Position numbers and translations under genes: made by a program. Below, one piece after another: positions 62,701 through 64,000 of a stretch of 64,000 nt of DNA. Every line of letters starts with the position of its first letter. Positions within the stretch are counted from its first letter, which is position 1. This DNA comes from Streptococcus sp. DTU_2020_1001019_1_SI_AUS_MUR_006 (lineage in GTDB: Bacteria > Bacillota > Bacilli > Lactobacillales > Streptococcaceae), in assembly GCF_032340315.1 (NCBI RefSeq), contig NZ_CP135436.1:2005501-2069500 (forward strand). The letters run 5' to 3'. Under the pieces are notes generated by a model, which had not been told where the DNA came from, did not search any database, and saw nothing but the letters and a program-made list of their open reading frames with translations.

Positions 62701-64000
62701 GAAGAGAAACCCCATGGAATTTGATGCGTTCACCATTCAAAGAGAATCCTTCATTTGGTGTCCAGTTATAGTAACGGTAACCAAACAAGTCCTTCTTAGC
62801 ATCGACCAATTGACCATCACGATAAACACGAGTCACTAATTCATAAAGAGCTGGTTTATCATTAAGGACTGTCCAGAGTTTTGGTTTCTCAACTTGCAAA
62901 ATAGCATTTAGGCTAGTTGATTGATGAGCTTTCAAGACTTGGCTATCTGTACGAACCACGTCCGTTACAGCCTGACCATTTCTTTCAATAATTTGGTATT
63001 CAGCAACAATTTCATGATCTTTGTCATCTGTATTGACAATCTTACTTGTTACATGAGTATCAACCTTACCATTTTGTTGTTTTTCAAGGTCTGGTGTTAA
63101 GATAGTTGTTCCATTTTTCTCAGCATGAACCTTATCTGTGACTTGAAGGGTAACATCGCGGTAAATACCACTTCCTGAATACCAACGGCTACTTGGTTGT
63201 TTATTGACCGCATGTACAGCTACGACATTCTCACGACCGTCTTTATTGAGATAGTCAGTGATGTCATATGAGAATTGGTTGTAACCATTTGGATAGTGAC
63301 CAACTAGCTGACCGTTTACGTAGACTTGCGAATCCATATAAACTCCATCAAAGACCAGACGAACATTCTTATTAAGGTCTTTTTCATCAAGTTTAAAGGT
63401 CTTGCGATACCAAGCATCACCACCATTGAGTTGTCCACCTTCGTTTTGGGCAGGAGAATCATGATCAAAGTCATTGTAAATACTCCAGTCATGAGGAAGG
63501 TCTAATTTCTTCCAGCTTGATACATCTGCATCTGGTTTGATAGCATCTTTTGCATTGGCATTGAGTTTAAAATGCCAGTTTTGGTTAAATTCTACTTTAC
63601 GGTCCTCAACCAATTGATTTACCTCCTCGCTGGTAGCCGATTTTAGGTCCGGTTTTTCCGTTTGAGCAGATTGATCTTGAGTAATTGCTTGAGGTTTCTT
63701 ATCTAAGATGGAATCCACTTTTTTATCAGAATCTGATTGTACAGTTTGGTCGTCCTGTGCCTTTTCAACTTCATGAGCTGGTGTAGCAACTTCACTTGCA
63801 GCTGATTCAGTTGATGCTGGCTGTTCTGGACTTCTTGTTTCACCAAGATCCTCTTTATGAGACTCATCCTCTACTTTTTCTGCAGCAACTGCAATTGGAG
63901 TTTCATCAGCTGAGACTGGGCTTGCACCAGCTACACTTGCTCCAAATAAGACTGAGCAAGTACCGATGACTACAGAGCAAGTTCCAACGGTAAATTTTCG
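56723..64000 (-). CDS. bgaA: Surface beta-galactosidase BgaA, 5' end missing
   Basis: At least 2425 residues; the first few codons lie beyond the right edge. The visible start is the RKFTVGTCSVVIGTCSVLFG part of a YSIRK-type signal peptide. The GH2 enzyme follows, with acid/base Glu in IGNEIG (62357-62359) and nucleophile Glu in YGSETSS (62114-62116). Then Ig-like domains and two CBM71-type modules (around 59640 and 58595) that bind galactose-type sugars. The C-terminal part has 37-residue repeats (56900-57530), then LPKTG (56813-56827), a hydrophobic stretch and KKKEDE. It removes terminal galactose from host glycans and can aid adhesion. The protein is longer than the pneumococcal one by the repeats. 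Confidence 0.95.
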   Translation of the reverse strand, partial: RKFTVGTCSVVIGTCSVLFGASVAGASPVSADETPIAVAAEKVEDESHKEDLGETRSPEQPASTESAASEVATPAHEVEKAQDDQTVQSDSDKKVDSILDKKPQAITQDQSAQTEKPDLKSATSEEVNQLVEDRKVEFNQNWHFKLNANAKDAIKPDADVSSWKKLDLPHDWSIYNDFDHDSPAQNEGGQLNGGDAWYRKTFKLDEKDLNKNVRLVFDGVYMDSQVYVNGQLVGHYPNGYNQFSYDITDYLNKDGRENVVAVHAVNKQPSSRWYSGSGIYRDVTLQVTDKVHAEKNGTTILTPDLEKQQNGKVDTHVTSKIVNTDDKDHEIVAEYQIIERNGQAVTDVVRTDSQVLKAHQSTSLNAILQVEKPKLWTVLNDKPALYELVTRVYRDGQLVDAKKDLFGYRYYNWTPNEGFSLNGERIKFHGVSLHHDHGALGAEENYKAEYRRLKQMKDMGVNSIRTTHNPASEQTLQIAAELGLLVQEEAFDTWYGGKKQYDYGRFFDKDATHPDAKKGEKWSDFDLRTMVERGKNNPAIVMWSIGNEIGEADGKARSLATVKRLVQVIKAVDKTRYVTMGADKFRFGDGSGDHEKIANELDAVGFNYSEDNYKKLRAKHPNWLIYGSETSSATRTRGSYFRPESELVHSNQAYRHYEQSDYGNDRVGWGKTATASWTFDRDNAGYAGQFIWTGTDYIGEPTPWHNQNNTPVKSSYFGIVDTAGIPKNDYYLYQSQWVSAQKKPMVHLLPHWNWEDPTLKANVADADGKIPVRAFSNAASVELFLNGESLGKKTFNKKQTSDGRTYQEGANAKELYLEWKVAYHPGTLEAVARDEAGNEIARDKVTTAGEPAGVRLVKEENAIAADGKDLTYIYYEIVDSAGNVVPTANNLVRFQLHGQGQIVGVDNGEQASRERYKEQADGSWVRKAFNGKGVVIVKSTEQAGKFTLTAHSDLLKSAQTTIFTGKKDQEEKTVLGTEVPKVRTVIGQAPKMPKKVAFIYSDGSRAKLPVEWSAVDVNEPGIVTVKGVADGRDVEARVEVLALEAELPVVKRIAPNTDLNSVDKSVSYVLSDGTVASYDVNKWEIAAEDQAKLAIPGSRIPAKGILEDEEIAATLVVAEGEAANPVVPSVTVADQAVEGLSTDQPVKYHKLAYGAALPEVKATAENAQVTVIQANEANGMRASIHVQPNDGGPLQTYAIQFLQEAPQIERLSLEVENAAALKEDQTVGIKVLAHYQDGTQAVLKADKVTFSTTGEGDVAVRKGMLELHKPGQVTLKAQFEGAEGQIDLNIQANTESKVVQAIRPVSVVTGLNQEPSLPATVTVEYDKGFPKVHKVTWQAVAKEDLAKYHSFEVLGKVEGIEKEAHAKVSVEGIIAVEEVSVTTPVAEAPQLPESVRTYHSNGQVSSAKVTWDAIEPSQYAQEGKFTVTGHVEGTQLPTKLHVRVSAQTETGPNISDQWTGSELPLAFASDSNPSDPVANVNDKLISYNNQPANRWTNWNRTSEASVGILFGDSGILSKRSVDNLNVAFHEDHGVGAPKSYVIEYYVGSATPTVPKNPSFVAREDHVFNDDKNWKEVTNLKAPDQVRAGEMTHFSFDKVNTYAVRIRMVRPDGKWGTSITEMQIFSKQVAAAKNAQAQIQVDGKDLPNFNPGLTDYYLEASQGKAPAVTASVTENGIATVVPSVGEGDPVRVVVKAENGDILGEYRLHFTNDKDLLASKPVAVAKSSRLVAKGQTLELPAKVPVYFTGKSDYEVKDLAVDWEAVPAENLTKAGEFTVHGRVLGTDLTAEVAVRVTDKLGENLSDNPDFDDDSNRSFASATNDIDPNSHDRVDYVNDGSDDETRRWTNWSPTPSENPEVSVGVIFRENGKIVERTVAEGSIRFFADGGTDAPSKLVLERYVGPEFDSPEYYSNYQPYDPEHPFNTPSNWEKVEYRADQEVQAGTDIHVTFAPVKAKAMRWRMDRKADKKGVAITEMAFIAPSEAPKDNTASKLLVDGRELADFSEARVDYQVTYSGNRPKVTVEAGENVAATVVDSGDDKLPVLVRLVSESGKHVKEYRIQLTKEKVETGKVAPAVQEELPSLEVVEEALSFKTVKKEDPTLAEGETRVSQEGREGKERILTEVAVDGSRTEKLRETIEAPQDEIVLVGTKKEVSGKTDPAIHEVPEFTGGVNGVEAAVHEVPEYTEAIGTAGDEAAPVVEVPEFKGGVNAVEAAVHEAPEYTEAIGTAGDEAAPVVEVLEFKGGVNAVEAAVHEVPEYTGAIGTVGDEAAPVVEVPEFKGGVNAVEAAVHEVPEYTGAIGTVGDEAAPVVEIPEYTGSVNGAEAAVHEVPEFTGGVPGGEGTTHQVPEYTGGVNGSEGAIHELPEFKDEQSQVALAMSQDKTYQAPASHQNILPKTGTKENATLATAGVVGALLGLFAMGKKKEDE
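56900..57530 (-). repeat. 111-bp (37-residue) tandem repeats in bgaA
   Basis: Near-identical units recur at 57081, 57192, 57303 and 57414, spaced exactly 111 bp, with more degenerate units at both ends. Each encodes a Val/Glu/Pro-rich 37-residue block built around EVPEF...GGVNAVEAAVHE and EYT...IGTAGDEAAPVV. Such a stretch near the wall anchor acts as a stalk and can vary in copy number. Confidence 0.95.

Overview
The window is a low-GC, tightly packed chromosome segment from a mitis-group Streptococcus, S. mitis, S. oralis or S. pneumoniae-like. This is judged from the gene content (spxB, an aliB-like lipoprotein, the cop operon with cupA, a bgaA-type surface beta-galactosidase with a YSIRK-type signal and LPxTG anchor), two BOX elements and an IS1167-like ISL3 element. 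Most genes are housekeeping. No phage, CRISPR array, tRNA or rRNA gene was seen. Both ends cut genes: murC lacks its 3' part on the left and bgaA lacks its extreme 5' end on the right.

Layout. 1-19.3 kb, mostly minus strand: murC and a disordered hypothetical, a SWIM/SNF2 helicase, a methionine/cysteine gene pair (PatB-like lyase and MetB/MetC) behind a perfect MET-box, an AliB-type peptide-binding lipoprotein, a MurJ-like flippase divergent from murE, ppaC, a YabB/YazA-like pair, an S1-domain protein coupled to a HAD-cyclophilin fusion, a GNAT acetyltransferase, and rpsF-ssb-rpsR. The rpsR gene is followed by an array of about eight terminator-like units. 19.3-28.5 kb: a CBS/ACT protein, an intact ISL3-family element with an 8-bp target duplication, the branched-chain amino acid transporter livJHMGF under a CodY box, ylbG, clpP under a CtsR box, an unrecognised small gene, and upp. 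28.5-38.5 kb: dCMP deaminase, TetR, DegV, a flavoprotein, DUF1697, Nudix, a TipA-like MerR regulator, a sodium symporter with a possible attenuator, manA, a GH1 phospho-glycosidase and a DUF3592 protein. 38.6-47.4 kb: VOC protein, spxB, copY-cupA-copA and a polar amino acid ABC transporter. 47.5-56.4 kb: pyrF-pyrE behind a PyrR attenuator, murD-murG-divIB, and an FtsX-type ABC exporter. 56.7-64 kb: bgaA with expanded 37-residue repeats.

How the genes fit together. Peptidoglycan precursor synthesis and division are spread over the window (murC, murE, MurJ-like, murD, murG, divIB). Nutrient uptake and its control are prominent: peptides (AliB-like), branched-chain amino acids (CodY), methionine (MET-box), polar amino acids, pyrimidines (PyrR, upp) and sugars (manA, GH1, bgaA). 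Stress functions include clpP/CtsR, copper efflux/CopY and the hydrogen peroxide producer spxB.

The least explained sequence lies in intergenic DNA. Two separate arrays of about 50-bp units, downstream of rpsR and of livF, each carry a short stem in most units. Stem sequences differ between units while pairing is kept. Other points of interest are the overlapping divergent murE/murJ promoters with a predicted leaderless murE mRNA, two BOX elements that begin exactly at the stop codons of copA and the amino-acid-binding protein, and a gene-order junction near rpsF/acuB that suggests a large inversion relative to pneumococcus (gene order recalled from memory, not computed).
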